Below, in pieces: positions 34,330 through 46,118 of a stretch of DNA of 64,000 nt (its first letter is position 1; every line of letters begins with the position of its first letter). The position numbers were made by a program, and so were the translations under genes. The notes beneath the pieces are model-generated. The model ran no database searches and had not been told where the DNA came from. It saw only the letters and a list, made by a program, of their open reading frames with translations. This DNA comes from Paracyclopina nana (Eukaryota > Arthropoda > Copepoda > Cyclopoida > Cyclopettidae). The DNA lies in contig JAGUCH010000002.1 in assembly GCA_019096065.1 (NCBI GenBank), forward strand, positions 3,608,501-3,672,500, read 5' to 3'.

Positions 34330-37141
34330 TGAAGGTCTACAAGAAGATCGGCGACATTCGATGGTCGACTCAATGCCTCATGAAGATCGACAACGACATT
34401 AAGAGGATCTACTACTTTGCAAGGATTGAAAAAGGTATAAACTTTAAAAAGAAATGATGAGATGCAAACGATTTTCATTGATATGCGTAGGTGTCGAGCA
34501 ATTCCGCGCTGAGAAAGCTGTGGCTGATCTCAATGCCGAAATTTCAAAGTGGCCTCAAGAGGAATGGTCATCAATTTACAAGATGAACATAAATCGACAA
34601 TTGGTTTTAGTATCGGCCGATTTCATTTACGAAAAGCGGAACTTGGAGACCGGCAACTTGACTGGGAAATGGAATGGCATGACCCAGGAGTGACAAGAAC
34701 AAGGAGACGGAGCTGGCATGCTAACGGATGACCAATCGGCTTCAGAGGTGTCCATTCCAGCACCTAGTCAGAAGACAATGCGACCACATGACGGCACAAG
34801 CAAAGGCAATTGCTGCACAGTCCTTGCAAGAAGCTGAGCGCATTATTGCCGAAAAATCAGGCAAGGCCCGATCATCAACGATTAATCGGTACAACCAACC
34901 ACCGACAACGGTCGAGCCACCTATGAGTGAGCCAACAATAAAGCGCTGCAAGCGTTGGACCACGGCCTCAACAGCTTCTCTCGAAAGTTTGGGAAGCACT
35001 AATCCTTTGGATAAAGCCTTCTCAACGCTCGACACCACTTTTCTGCCGATGCAAGCAAGGCCACAATTGTGGACATTCCTCAAGACGTCATTGTCTCAGC
35101 AGTTCTAACTGAGCCTGAAAATACGACTTTGTCAACGACCTTTGCTCCGACGACATCTCAAGCTGCTACAGTAGAGCCTGATGATCCCCACAACTTTACG
35201 TTTGCTGGCAACACCACAACGGGTGACTTTCTCCCGGAGGCACAGGACAATAATGCCGTCATTCTCGTGAGTTCTTCTTATTGAACTGATGCTCATGAAG
35301 TTATTGCAATAACTACCTACGCTTACCTTGTTACAGGACTTTGGCAACACGGATCCAACAACATTTGTGACTCGTGATCAACTTGTCAATGAGTTGAACA
35401 CACTCTTCAACAGGATCAACGAAGCTATTGCGAGAAGCCAACAGGCTGTAATTGATGACAACGGCGAAAAGTTCAAAAAGTTGGATAAGAAGCTGGACAA
35501 TAAGTTTTCCAACGTTCTTGTAAGTACAAACCAACTATGACATCATTTTCTCGTGACATGAAGCAGACAACATTAACTGCTGTTTACTTGCAGGACATCA
35601 AACGCGAAGTCAAAGGGATGAACAGCAAATTGGTCGGTGTGTCAGAGCAGATTGCGAAAGAGTCTCCGAAGAAGTCATTAACTCTTCAGGTCCAAACAAG
35701 TACCCGTGGTCGCTACATTCTGCTTAGACTCATCCCATTCAATTACATGGGCAAAGCTATGACGCGTATTCTTTGCGTCACCCTTTGTGCAGGAGCAAAT
35801 GTGCGCTTTTTGATGCCCTACCTTCACAAGATGCAATTCTCAGGAATCAACTTTGCATTGGCAAAACTACGGCAATCACCTTTTTCACGCCACTCGCTAG
35901 GGCTCACCTGATCTTTGGCAAAAATGACAAGTATGCGTTTCTTCATTTCTTTTTATCGTCTCGCATCTCACGATATCTTTTAGTTCCTTGAAGAATCTGA
36001 TGTTTTGCAAGCGTGGTCTCCCTGAAGGATTGCACAATATGGTCGATAAGTTTCTTGTGCTTGCTATTGAGGAAATGTTCCATTTGGCACCAGTGGTACA
36101 TCGGAACCATATCACAGATATGCGTCAAACGTGCACCGTGACTTTTAGCACTGATCGATCGAAATTCTTGCAACTTGCTGTCGATTCCACTGACAGTGTC
36201 GCTGAGGCAGCTGTTGCTCTTGCCGACGAAGACTTTCATTTCTATGAGCTGAATAAGCACCAGTTGAAGAGGACGACCAAGGTTCCCACATTTGCCGATC
36301 ATGTCAGGTACTTGCTAGAACGTGGACCACTGACAGCTGCAAGAACTGCCCAGTGCAACGGATCATTCAAGAAGATCTACGATGTCAGCAAAGACAACAT
36401 TTTCGACGAGATGAAGAAACCTTGCGTCAAAGAAGAGCAAGAGATTCACGAGGTCATCAAAGCGGATTTGCGACTGCTCATTGCTTCAATATGAACTTCC
36501 GAAACTTGTCTTTCGACACTTTGTCAAGTGTGCATGAGGTAAGATATTATGATATCATGTAGAAGCTTGAACCTAATGACAAATGAATTTTCAGCTACCT
36601 GAGATTTATGCTGAGGTGGTCAATGAAATTGGAGACAACATCAACCAAGTCTTGGCGGAGTATACAGCTGAAGGAGCTCCTTACCAACCAGAAGTCTTCA
36701 TTGGCACGATTAACACTCCTAGCAAGAAGAGGCACGTCTGCTTCTGGCAAGAGCAAGAAAGCTGTCAGGAACTTGGATGCTGACTTGCTGACCGACAGTG
36801 ACAATGAGAGCGAGTCTGTAAGTATCACTTTGGCAATGTTGAATCTTGATATGCGTCATTAATTCGTATTGTTCTCATTAGAGAGCTAGTGAGACTACTT
36901 CACGAAAGAGAGCTGCTTCTGACACGAGCGACGATGATTTCAAGCCTTCGAAAAGGAAGTTGTCCCAAACAACCTTGGCCAATATTCCTCCTGTAAGTCC
37001 ATGCTCTCACGATAACCCCAGACAAATCTGACATCTTTTATTATCTCACAGGCCAAGCCTGGACCTTCCAAACCTGATACGGCTGCGGTTGCATCTGCAG
37101 ATCTGACCCCGTCGTCCGATGAGGGCTCCAAGTCCAAGTGA
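34330..37141 (+). CDS. Second gene of the CACTA element, unknown function
   Basis: A multi-exon gene runs away from the transposase on the plus strand. Recognisable coding blocks: about 34345-34693 (KVYKKIGDIRWSTQC, VEQFRAEKAVADLNAEISKW), 34750-35280 (Ser/Thr/Pro-rich), 35340-35520 (coiled coil, FKKLDKKLDNKFSNVL), 35590-35930, 35988-36494 (GLHNMVDKFLVLAIEEMFHLAP, then NGSFKKIYDVSKDNIFDEM), 36595-36820 and acidic short exons to a stop at 37139-37141. I do not recognise the domain. CACTA elements usually carry a second DNA-binding protein (TnpA in plants) that binds subterminal repeats; by position this could be its counterpart, but that is inference. Exon limits are approximate, and one or two frame changes near 34690 and 35070 suggest decay or introns I could not resolve. 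The start codon is not determined. Confidence 0.5.
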
Positions 37142-37614
37142 ATCTCGCCAGAAGAAGGATTTCCTATCTGAATGCATTTAATTTTTTCATAATATGTACA
37201 TAATATCTATTTTGAGAGAAAATTTAACAATGTTGGATTTCATATTGCAACAAAGGCCGAAAAGGCTGCAATAAAAAAAGACTGTTTTTGGCTACATCAG
37301 ATTTTCATTCATTTCTCACAATAAATTAAGATCTTTGATGAGATTCTCATGATTGTATGAAGAAAGTCGTGGTACAGCGATAGGTCAGTCATCAGTGCCA
37401 AATCAATATTTAATTGGCTTTCTCGTCAGATCCTGTTAAGAAAAATGGCGAAATTAGAAAGTGCGTTCATCAGATTTCTTAAAATTCAGCGTCAGGTTTT
37501 GGACATACAAGGCGAGAAAATTTGAAAACATGGTGAAATTTCTCGGGAGAATCTGAATCGGATTTTCGTCAAAGCGACACTTGAAAATTTTTGTGGGGTG
37601 GGGCTGGAGCCAAC

Positions 37615-40600
37615 ATGTGTAAGGCTGTGTGTATTGAAGGGGTGGCTGTCAAGGCCACATTTTGCTCTAGAGTCTGTGTGGGAGGTAAGATAATCATCAG
37701 GCACAAATGCCTAGGAACATTAAAATTTTAAAATATCTTGTCAATAAAAAGACTTAGACACAATACAGCATTGTTTCACTATATACAATTTTGTGTCCTA
37801 TCTAGAAAAAGCCATACTGGGTAATAATACATGAACTTTGTTTAATCTAGGTATTTATCTAAGTAATCTTAATTATAAAATGGTTGAAAAATTGCCAACT
37901 GAAAAGGTGAGCTCAAAGAAATGAGAATTGGAAGTATTCAAATTGCAAATTGTGCAAAAAGATTTTTTCATGCTGTGCACCTCATTTCCCCCTTTGAAAA
38001 AGTGAACATGAAAAAGCCACCATTTTTATTGTTAACATGGAATGATACTCACAAACTAGACCACCTTTTTCTATTCAGGCTGAACTTCCATGGGGGAAAG
38101 AATGACAAAGCGACTGTTCACAGTTTATAAGCTGCCATAAATTACTATTGCATTTCGACTGACTTTTGCAAAATACATCTTTCCTTGAATCCTATCAAAC
38201 TTTGCTTTGCAGCAGTATTTTTTGTCTTCAAATTAGTGTAAACTTTTTATGGTTTTATACTGATTTTAAGTTTTAAAACTACCTGGCAACAAAATTCACA
38301 AAAAAGTTGTTCAACTTGTGCCATAAGCAAGAGTTTGCAAATTAGGAAATGGTGCATTTTGCTTAGCTCTACTTGCACTAGGGGTAGTGGAATACTGCAG
38401 CATAATTGTATCTGGTGGCATTAAGCTGTTGTATTCCCGCAGTGAAAAATTTGAATGCTCTACTTCCATAAAAGTTAGTCACAAAGCCTTAGCCAACAGC
38501 AACAATGGCTATCTAGCCAAAAATGTCTGAGTATTCATATACAGCCTTTGTTTTTGTGGGAGGTATAATTAAAGTGTGTTTTTGATTAACTTTTGTTGTA
38601 CATTCTGTATCTTACAGATTCAGATGACTCAGATACTGAAGGAGGGTTGGGCAATGTGGAAAGAGTGGTTATGAGGCCACCAGGGCATTCTGGTAAGGCT
38701 AAAAGGGGACATCTGTGCTTTGACTCCTCATTTGAAACTGGTAAACTATTTAAAAAAACAAAGCAAAAACAGTATGAGTATTCTTTTGCTTTTCAGGAAA
38801 TCTTGGAAGAGTTGACTTCATAACCGAGAATGAATATGACTTATTTGTGAGGCCTGACACTTGCAATCCTAGGGCTCGTTTTTGGTTCCATTTCTCAGTG
38901 GAAAATGTGCAAAATGAGCAAAGAGTCATTTTCAATGTGGTCAATCTTAGTCGTACTAGATGCCTTTTTCAGCGAGGAATGACCCCAGTTGTCAGATCAA
39001 CTAGCAGACCTAGATGGTAAATTGAATCCATAATAGTTTGTTTTTTGATGTTGAAATGTGACATTTTCAGGCAACGGATGCCCTCTATTTATTCTTACTT
39101 TTACCGGTCTCCTGAGCACTCAAATTGTGTTGTGTTAAGCTTTACCTTTGCTTTTGACATAGAAGAGGGCGAAAAGTATTCCTTTGCCTTGGCATATCCC
39201 TATTCTTTTAGCAGGATCAAGGCAATTGAAAGCAGATTGCTCCAAAAGTATCCTGAAGTGGTAAAAATTGAGTCTTTTGCGAAGTCAGCAGTGAGTTTTT
39301 CCATCGCACAGCATTTTCAAAGAAAATTCCGAGATTTTGCAAAATTTCAGCATAACAGAGATGTCTCCTTGGTGACCATTACAGATGATCTTGAGGCTGA
39401 AGTATCTCTTGAAGGAAAAAGAGTTGTAGTTGTAATGGCAAGAATACATCCATGTGATTCAGCTTCCTCCTTTGTAATTCAAGGTATCAAATGAAACACC
39501 AACCTACAGGATTATATTTGAAGCATGATTATTTATGGAAAGGCATGATGGAGTTTTTAGCTACAAACCATGGAATTGCTAGAGATTTGAGAAGATATGT
39601 GGTGTTCAAATTTTTCCCTGTAATGTGCCCAGATGGGGTGTTTTTGGGCAATTCAAGATGTACCCTACTTGGAGCAGACCTGAACAGGTCTTGGCATAAG
39701 GCAAATGAATTTCACCACCCTGTCCTATGGAAAGTTAAACAGTACATCCTACAATTAAGTCAAGTATGGTCAACTGCAGTTAAATAAAGCCCCAAACAAT
39801 CAATTTATATCGTTACAGAAATGTAATCTGGACTTTGTATTGGACTTGCATGCTAGCTCCAGTATGACTGGAGTTTTCATACAAGGTAACTCCTATGACT
39901 CAGTTTATAGGTATGAGAGGCACATTGTTTTCCCAAAAATGCTGGCCCAGAACTGCCCTGATTTTGCCATGAATCAAACGTTTTACAATGCTGATCTTGA
40001 AAAAGAGGGAACAACCAGAAGGTATCAAAAAATCTAGATATTTTCTATAAAGCATTTTGCTCAATATTTCATTAGGAATCTATGCATGGAAATTGGAGAC
40101 AAAACCAATGTTTATTCAGTGGAAGTATCCATGCATGGATATGAGGAAGTGTCTCCAGATCCAGCAGTGGAAACTAAAATTATTCCCTACTCAGAGGAAG
40201 ATTGTACTGCTTACAAATCATAGTTTATTCGTAGTTTTGAAGCAAGACATCTCTGTAATTTAGATTTGTTGCACGGTCGAAGAGTTGCAAGAGCTCTTTG
40301 GGACTACTATAAGGTCACTGGGGTTATTGATGACTCTTGCTATCAATTAAAGGCCATTTTGCCAGCCTCAGAGACGGAAGGCCCAGGAGAGGCTGGCTTT
40401 TCTGTCCTGAGGCTAAAGGACATAGCTCGTCAAAGGGAGCTGTTCTCATTGCTAGAATCTTTCTCTGGAGATGAAGGCGACGATTCAGATGGTAATGTTT
40501 TCATAAATACTGACAGAAATAGTTTAAAAGCTCCGGGAGAGCTGTTGTGCATCGGATCAAGTGTAATTGATCTCACAAAGGATTGCCAAGAACTAAGGAG

Positions 40601-41791
40601 AGCAAATTCTTTTTAGAAGGAACAAATGTCTCAGACTCGTCACTGTGGTCTGATAGGTCCAGAAAGCGCAACAGGAATCAGGATCACCTTGGGTCAGACT
40701 CTGGCAATTCCAGAAGATACAAGATGAGATCTGCCTCAGCTGCCTCGTACTTCAAAGATTACATTATTGATGGGCATCGCTTTGATTTCTTGGCTTATAG
40801 GCAAGCTATGCGAAGAGAGCAGCTATTGGATTGGTAAATTCCATTCATTTTGACGGTAACTTTAAATGAAAAGTCAATGATGAAGGTACCAAGAAAGGCA
40901 AAAAAGCATCCAAGTGGTGGGGAAGAGCATCGATCCTCCTTCAGTGCGGAGAAAGAGCTTACTGGAGGCCCAAAGATCTGAATTTTTTAGCAAATCCTTA
41001 GATGAGTCTGATAACTGTTTCATGCTACCAAGTAAACCAAGGGAGACTCCAAGAAAGGTTCTAACCATAAGCACCTTGCAGTTGCACAGGGCCATCAATG
41101 ACAGGATTAATGAACAGCCATCAGCTTCAAGTGGCATAGGTAATTTTAAAAAATCGACTCAAAGAGCAATTTTGAATTAGCTGATATTTGCGTAGACTGG
41201 GCAAAGTGTAGGAAGCAGTACACCTTGCCAAATGAAGGTGGCAAAAGCAGAAAGAAAGTGGTTGGTGGGGGTGGCGTCATTGCTAGATTTCAGAGCCCTT
41301 ACAGGTAGCTTTTAAAAATGTTCCAATTTAATAATAGCTGATTCTGATCAACTTATGTGATTGCCAAAGGTCGAAATTTTCATCTGGTACAGGCTCAATG
41401 TCATCCCATACGTTGCCCTCTCATATCTCTCTGAATGCCAAGGAACTTGGACAAAACAACATTTTCGCTGAAATCAGGCTAGATCAGGTAGCCATGAATA
41501 ATAAAAATAAAAAATATAGTCCTGTTTGAAGTTTCATTGTAGGTGAGCCAAATCAGGCCAAAATCAGCACTCGTTCCCAAGCGGTCTTCGAGTCCAAAAA
41601 AGTCTCCCAAAAAGGCCTTAAAGAAAAACAGGCCCAAAAGTAGCTACGCGGCGTTGGCTAAAACTGAGGAAGAAGATGTGAAAACTGACTCACCAAAATG
41701 GCAGCAGCAACAGCAAAGGAAGAAGAAAAAGCTGAAAAAGTCAGCAGCATTGGACTCTTTCGAAGAGCCCAAGCCAACTGAGTATGACTGA
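37615..41791 (+). CDS. Cytosolic carboxypeptidase 6-like (AGBL4/CCP6), altered zinc motif
   Basis: CCP6 is an M14 metallopeptidase that trims glutamates from tubulin tails and other proteins. Exons: 37615-37684 (tentative), 38618-38740, 38797-39016, 39071-39483, 39543-39763, 39819-40021, 40076-40203, 40264-40491, 40617-40833, 40886-41139, 41196-41304, 41370-41487, 41543-41791. The N-terminal domain shows RPPGHSGKAKRGHLCFDSSF, NLGRVDF and VRPDTCNPRARFWFHF, matching AGBL4 rather than AGBL5. In the peptidase domain, the zinc site normally HPGE is HPCD here; GNSRCTLLGADLNRSW, the second zinc His in LDLHASS and the catalytic Glu in YSVEVS are kept. About 400 residues of basic, Ser-rich tail follow, longer than in vertebrate CCP6. 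Exon 1 fits in phase and begins 16 bp from the transposon end, but it lacks conservation, so the true start is uncertain. AATAAA is at 41819-41824. Confidence 0.87.
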
Positions 41792-41917
41792 GCAAGATTC
41801 TAGACATTCTACCTAACCAATAAAAACTCTTTTGACTTTTTTCAAACTAAGCCTGTTTCTCGTAAAAGCCTGCCCAATTGTATACCTATATCTCTGTTAA
41901 ACAAGCAAAACTCTGAT

Positions 41918-42482
41918 CAGAGTTATCAACGGATTTTTAGGCTTCCGACCACCTTTTTGGCCAAAAACGACCACTTTTGCGACCACCATTTTTCAGAACA
42001 TTTCAAAAACTACCACTTTTCCGACCACCTACCAAAAAACGGCAGAAACTCACCCAATTTAAGTATGAACTGTCTTTTTTTCATCAACAAAGTCTTTTTA
42101 GGCAATGTTTGCAGTAAAAAATTAGCCACTTCTAAAAATCTTTCATGAAATTGAAATTATTATTTTGGTGTCCAAACGCTGAGCAAAAAGTAGCCTGATT
42201 CTTCAGAAGCTGTTGTTCATCCAAGTGAAGTTTTCTCTCTATAGTTTTTTGAGATCAAGCTTTTTTGTGAGTTTTATCTTTCTCAGATCGTTTCCATAAG
42301 GAAAAATGTGCATTTGAAAATTGAAATAATGCCCTATTTTAGCTAAAAGTGCCTATTTTTAGGTAGTTTTGGTCATTTTCAAAAACGACCACTTTTCCGA
42401 CCACCGACCACCAATTTTTTTCCGACCAAATCAAGTCAGAAACGACCACTTTGGTCGTTTCTGACCACCGTTGATAACTCTG
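41918..42482. mobile_element. hAT-type non-autonomous TIR element (565 bp)
   Basis: The ends are CAGAGTTATCAACGG and its complement. Exact 8-bp direct repeats ACTCTGAT flank it at 41910-41917 and 42483-42490. A CAGAG-type start with an 8-bp target duplication is the hAT signature. Inside, many copies of a CGACCACTTTT-like motif occur near both ends (41945-42045 and 42385-42470), plus a palindrome around 42440-42462. No transposase frame is present. It lies between the AGBL4-like and SSBP genes and disturbs neither. The perfect target repeats suggest recent insertion. Confidence 0.88.
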
Positions 42483-42490
42483 ACTCTGAT

Positions 42491-43231
42491 GAGTTGAGGT
42501 TAAAAAATCATTCGTTCTGCAAGTTATAAACAGCAACGGGTTGATTTTAGCGACGTTTTTCGCATAAAACATGAGCTTTCATTTTTGCCAATTTTGCTAA
42601 ACGGCAAAAACTCACGTCTGGGCTTTTCAAAAATGGCTTAAAAAAGTCATTTAGAATATGGTCAGGTCAAAAGTTTCAAGTTGAGTTCACCTGAAAATCC
42701 ATATTCCATAATGCAAGCTCAGGAGCATCAGGATGAGAGCATTTTTGTTCCTTTCAGTCCAGTGTGCTTTAAGCGCTTGGATCGATGCCGGCGCAGAAGC
42801 GCACACTCGCTGGTGAGCGCCTTATGGAGGGCGCGCGCGCGCTCAGCTTTCTGGCTAGAGCCGAGTCTCCGCGAGCCATGTGGAAGGAAGACCATCAATG
42901 CACTTCCTCCATTCAATAACTTTTCACGTCACTTCCTCAGATCAATTACTGTTATCTTAGATTTTCTCAATAATGCAGAAAATCTTACTGGTTTTTATGC
43001 CACTTCGACAATTTGGAAATTATGGTGCCATGAAGTTGGAGCACTTCATATTGCCCAATTGGAGAGTGTGCCAGCGCTTTGGCAGGAGAGAGCCTCACTG
43101 TGCTTGTACTGTGCAGTTGTTGGTCTTTCTCCTCTTCCACACTCACACACACATCCAGACTGAGGCTGACAATTTGGCAGCAGAAAAAATACACATATAT
43201 GACTCTAGAGCATTTCAACTCAAATCCAATC
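42491..43231. other. Upstream region of the SSBP gene
   Basis: A GC-rich patch near 42785-42890, including a CG-rich alternating run, stands out from the AT-rich surroundings and may be part of the SSBP promoter or 5' untranslated region. An open frame at 42681-43163 has no family resemblance and an odd composition caused by that patch; I do not call it a gene. Confidence 0.35.
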
Positions 43232-45185
43232 ATGTATGCCAAAGGAAAAGGCACCGGAGCTCCGTCTGATGCTCAAGCAAGGGAAAAGTGAGTATTTTTA
43301 AAATTTCATTGTCTCTTCTCGTAAGAAATGCTGCTTTTTATAAGAATGGTGCATACAATGAAAAATAAATAATAGGCAGGAAAAGTAGTAGGAAAGCAGG
43401 AAAGCAGATAGGATTTTCTATTTCTTAGTGATATTGCCTAAAGCATACATTTAAGAAATAATTAAAGTTAGTTTTGCTCATAAATTATGACATATTTGGT
43501 CATTTGCTCTTAAAACCTTATTACTTTGAAGGGTAAACCACAAACCTGTATCATATGGTGGCTGAAAGATTTTCAAGTTCAAGGTCCTCAACAAATAGAA
43601 AGATATAGAACGTTTGATGAAAAGTTGCTCTCCATTTTCAAGGCGTGCTGCTCTTAGTAAGAGCAATGCTTAACATCATTTCAAGGCTTTTAAAAAGTCG
43701 TTCCATCAACTCCGCTTAGCTGGCTAGATTCTGAGCTTTCTAGAAAAAAACATTGAATTATATTCTAGGTTTACTGAAAAGATGTTTGTGATATCTTTTT
43801 GCACGATTCTACAGGTGTTTTAATCAGCTCTTTTCCTATTTCCAGGCTTGCTCTGTATGTCTACGAGTATTTATTGCACGTGGGTGCACAAAAAGCAGCA
43901 CAGACTTTCCTGAACGAAGTATGCCAAAGGAAAAAATTATTCTACATGAAAAAAATCCTATAGCTATCCTTTTTGCGTCTTTCTAGATCCGATGGGAGAA
44001 AAACATCACCCTGGGAGAGCCTCCAGGCTTTTTGCACTCTTGGTGGTGTGTCTTTTGGGACTTGTACTGTGCAGCCCCAGAGCGAAGAGAGACTTGCGAT
44101 CACAGCAGTGAAGCCAAAGCATTTCATGACTACGTAAGTCATCTCAATTTTTGAGACTTCATATAGACATTGCTTGTATGTATTTCACTCTAATTTACTT
44201 TGCAGGGATTTGTCAATTCTGGATATAGCGTGAATGGTATGCCACCCCACCATCCTGGAGGTCCCATGATGCCAGGTGGACCACCAGGTGGGCCTCCACC
44301 TTGCATGGGACCACGAATGACCCCACCAAGAGGACCAGGACCTATGGGACCTGGCCCCATGTATGGTCCAATGCGAGGGCCTCCTCCACCTGGCCCAATG
44401 CCACCGATGGGTCCTGGAGGTCGGCCTCCATGGCCTCCATCTGCAGTAGGCTACATTGGTTGAAATCGCCAAGATGTGCTTTTCACTGTGCATTCTCTAT
44501 TTATAGCCTGGAATGTCCCCTGGCGGCTATGGCCCTCCAGGAGGTCCACCACCCGGATCTAGTACCCCTATCATGCCTAGTCCTCAAGACTCAAATACAT
44601 CCTCAGGAGAGAGCATGTACACAATGATGAAGCCGGCCTCAACCATGTCCGGAGACATGTGTAATACCTCAGATGGGTCCATGGGCTCCATGGGTCCTGG
44701 AGGTCCAAATGGAGGCCCAGGGGGCTCTGGTCCTCCTGGGGGAAGCAACGGGTCCAACAATGGTGGACCTGGTATGATCAACGGGGAAAATATGGACGGC
44801 ATGAAAAGCTCACCGGCTAATGGACCAGGAACGCCAAGAGACGACTCTGCAGGAAATATGGGAGACTTTGGCATGGGAGGATACGGAAACAATGGAGGCA
44901 ATGTAAGTATTGTGCGATTCATGCAGTTGCTTGCTTGACAGAATTCAGGCCTTAAAAAAGTTCCCAAGAAAAAGGTATGCAAAAATTGATCCTCCTGCAA
45001 GCCTCTTGATTGTAGCCAAAGTAGGAGTTTGATTCGAGACTTATTGTTGTTGTTCACTCTTTTATGGACTTTCTGGTTAGGATCAGAATGAGTCAGAGGC
45101 AATTTTGAAGATCAAGGAGAGCATGCAAGAGGAAGCCAAACGATTTGAAAAGGACTCTGACCATCCGGATTACTTCATGCAATGA
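43232..45185 (+). CDS. Single-stranded DNA-binding protein, SSBP/Ssdp family
   Basis: SSBP (Ssdp in flies) binds LDB1/Chip and stabilises LIM-homeodomain transcription complexes in the nucleus. Exons: 43232-43287, 43846-43918, 43987-44133, 44206-44445, 44507-44902, 45081-45185. The N-terminus, [20 protein letters not shown], leads into the LisH-type FORWARD domain ending [18 protein letters not shown], then [20 protein letters not shown], which is nearly invariant in animals. The rest is rich in Pro, Gly and Met ([13 protein letters not shown] and similar), the transactivating part. The C-terminus is acidic (YFMQ end). The start is chosen because ATG 43232 begins the conserved N-terminus. Exon phases agree throughout. 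The C-terminal end differs from vertebrate SSBPs, and one alternative exon near 44950-44990 cannot be excluded. The protein is about 338 residues, within the family range. Confidence 0.95.
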
Positions 45186-45521
45186 TCAGTGGTTTGATCT
45201 TTGTCAAGGCCATCAATACTTACAAACTATGAATGTATTATGTACATTGTACTACCTTTTCGGTTCTTATTACTATTATTTTGTGCTGTGACCTCAGTTT
45301 ACGTCTGATATTTTCAAACAAGTCCTAATTATGAAAGACCATATATGGAAGATATATGTCCTTTAATTCACAAATTAAAGTGTATTAAGTTGAAATACAG
45401 CTCTTCACAAGAGTACAAGAAGAGCAATTTGATTTTGCCGAGCTTGCAAATGTTGTATAATGCACAATGTTGTTCAACTAAAATATTGGCTGCAGTCCAA
45501 ATTATAGATTACACAAGAAAA

Positions 45522-45965
45522 ATGTCAACAGTTCATCAACATTTAGTTATTAAGCTCCTTTTTACGGAGATCACATTTGCAATACTATCCGTCGTATTGA
45601 CATTTGTGCCAGACAAGAAGGAATCAGTGTTACCAGCAGTTTTTTGTTCTTCAGCTTTAGTCGTTTCTTTGCTTCTGGAGCTCCCATTCATACTTCTGAA
45701 GCAAAAATATGTTCCCATCTTCATTTTGAACTGTTTGAAGGCATTGGCAGGGCTTTTGCTCCTGGTCTCTTGCCCTACTGAATTCCAGGACCTCCAGTAA
45801 GTCTTTTGAACATTGTTTATAAAATTGATTTCTACTTCTTTGAATTTTAGACAAAATCCAGGGATTTTGGCTTTCTTCCTTGTGGTCTTCTCACAAATAA
45901 TCAAAGCCGCATACTTCATGTACTTGCACCTTAGCATAAAGTCCCCAACCTCTCCTCACAAATGA
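45522..45965 (+). CDS. Small four-helix membrane protein, unknown function
   Basis: Two exons, 45522-45796 and 45851-45965, give 129 residues. Four hydrophobic segments cover most of it: LLFTEITFAILSVVLTF, FCSSALVVSLLLELPFILL, VPIFILNCLKALAGLLLLV and ILAFFLVVFSQIIKAAYFMY. The layout is that of a small tetraspan protein, perhaps MARVEL-like, but I recognise no family motif. The ATG at 45522 is chosen because it sits just before the first helix; an open frame reaches further upstream to 45345 but is hydrophilic and not helical. AATAAA at 46013-46018 lies 50 bp past the stop. The gene lies 337 bp after SSBP on the same strand. Confidence 0.65.
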
Positions 45966-46118
45966 CATCAATTTGCATAAATCGCAACAATCTTCTAGAT
46001 TCAAAATGTACTAATAAAGCAAGAGTTTATGTTCTCTTTTATTGGGACTGTAATTATGATGTCAACTCAAAAGCAGAAATAGCGTTGACGCGTTTATCGA
46101 GTCGTTATCATTGTTGTA

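Larger units (their letters stand above)
30363..37598. mobile_element. EnSpm/CACTA-type DNA transposon, 7.2 kb, full length
   Basis: The ends are 14-bp perfect inverted repeats, CCCCACAAAAATTT at 30363-30376 and its complement at 37585-37598, flanked on both sides by TG, a likely 2-bp target duplication. Subterminal and central regions carry many copies in both orientations of a motif around CTGACGAAAA / TTTTCGTCAG (for example near 30406, 30490-30545, 33950-33965, 34040, 37430 and 37490), as is usual in CACTA elements. Inside are two divergent genes: a minus-strand TNP2-type transposase and a plus-strand multi-exon gene. The right end stops only 16 bp before the putative first exon of the AGBL4-like gene. 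Family from transposase motifs and layout; the termini do not spell CACTA itself. Confidence 0.82.

Noticed and set aside
42681-43163. 160-codon open frame before SSBP
   Set aside because: No family resemblance, composition shaped by a GC-rich patch, and it overlaps other open frames in both strands. More likely promoter and leader sequence.
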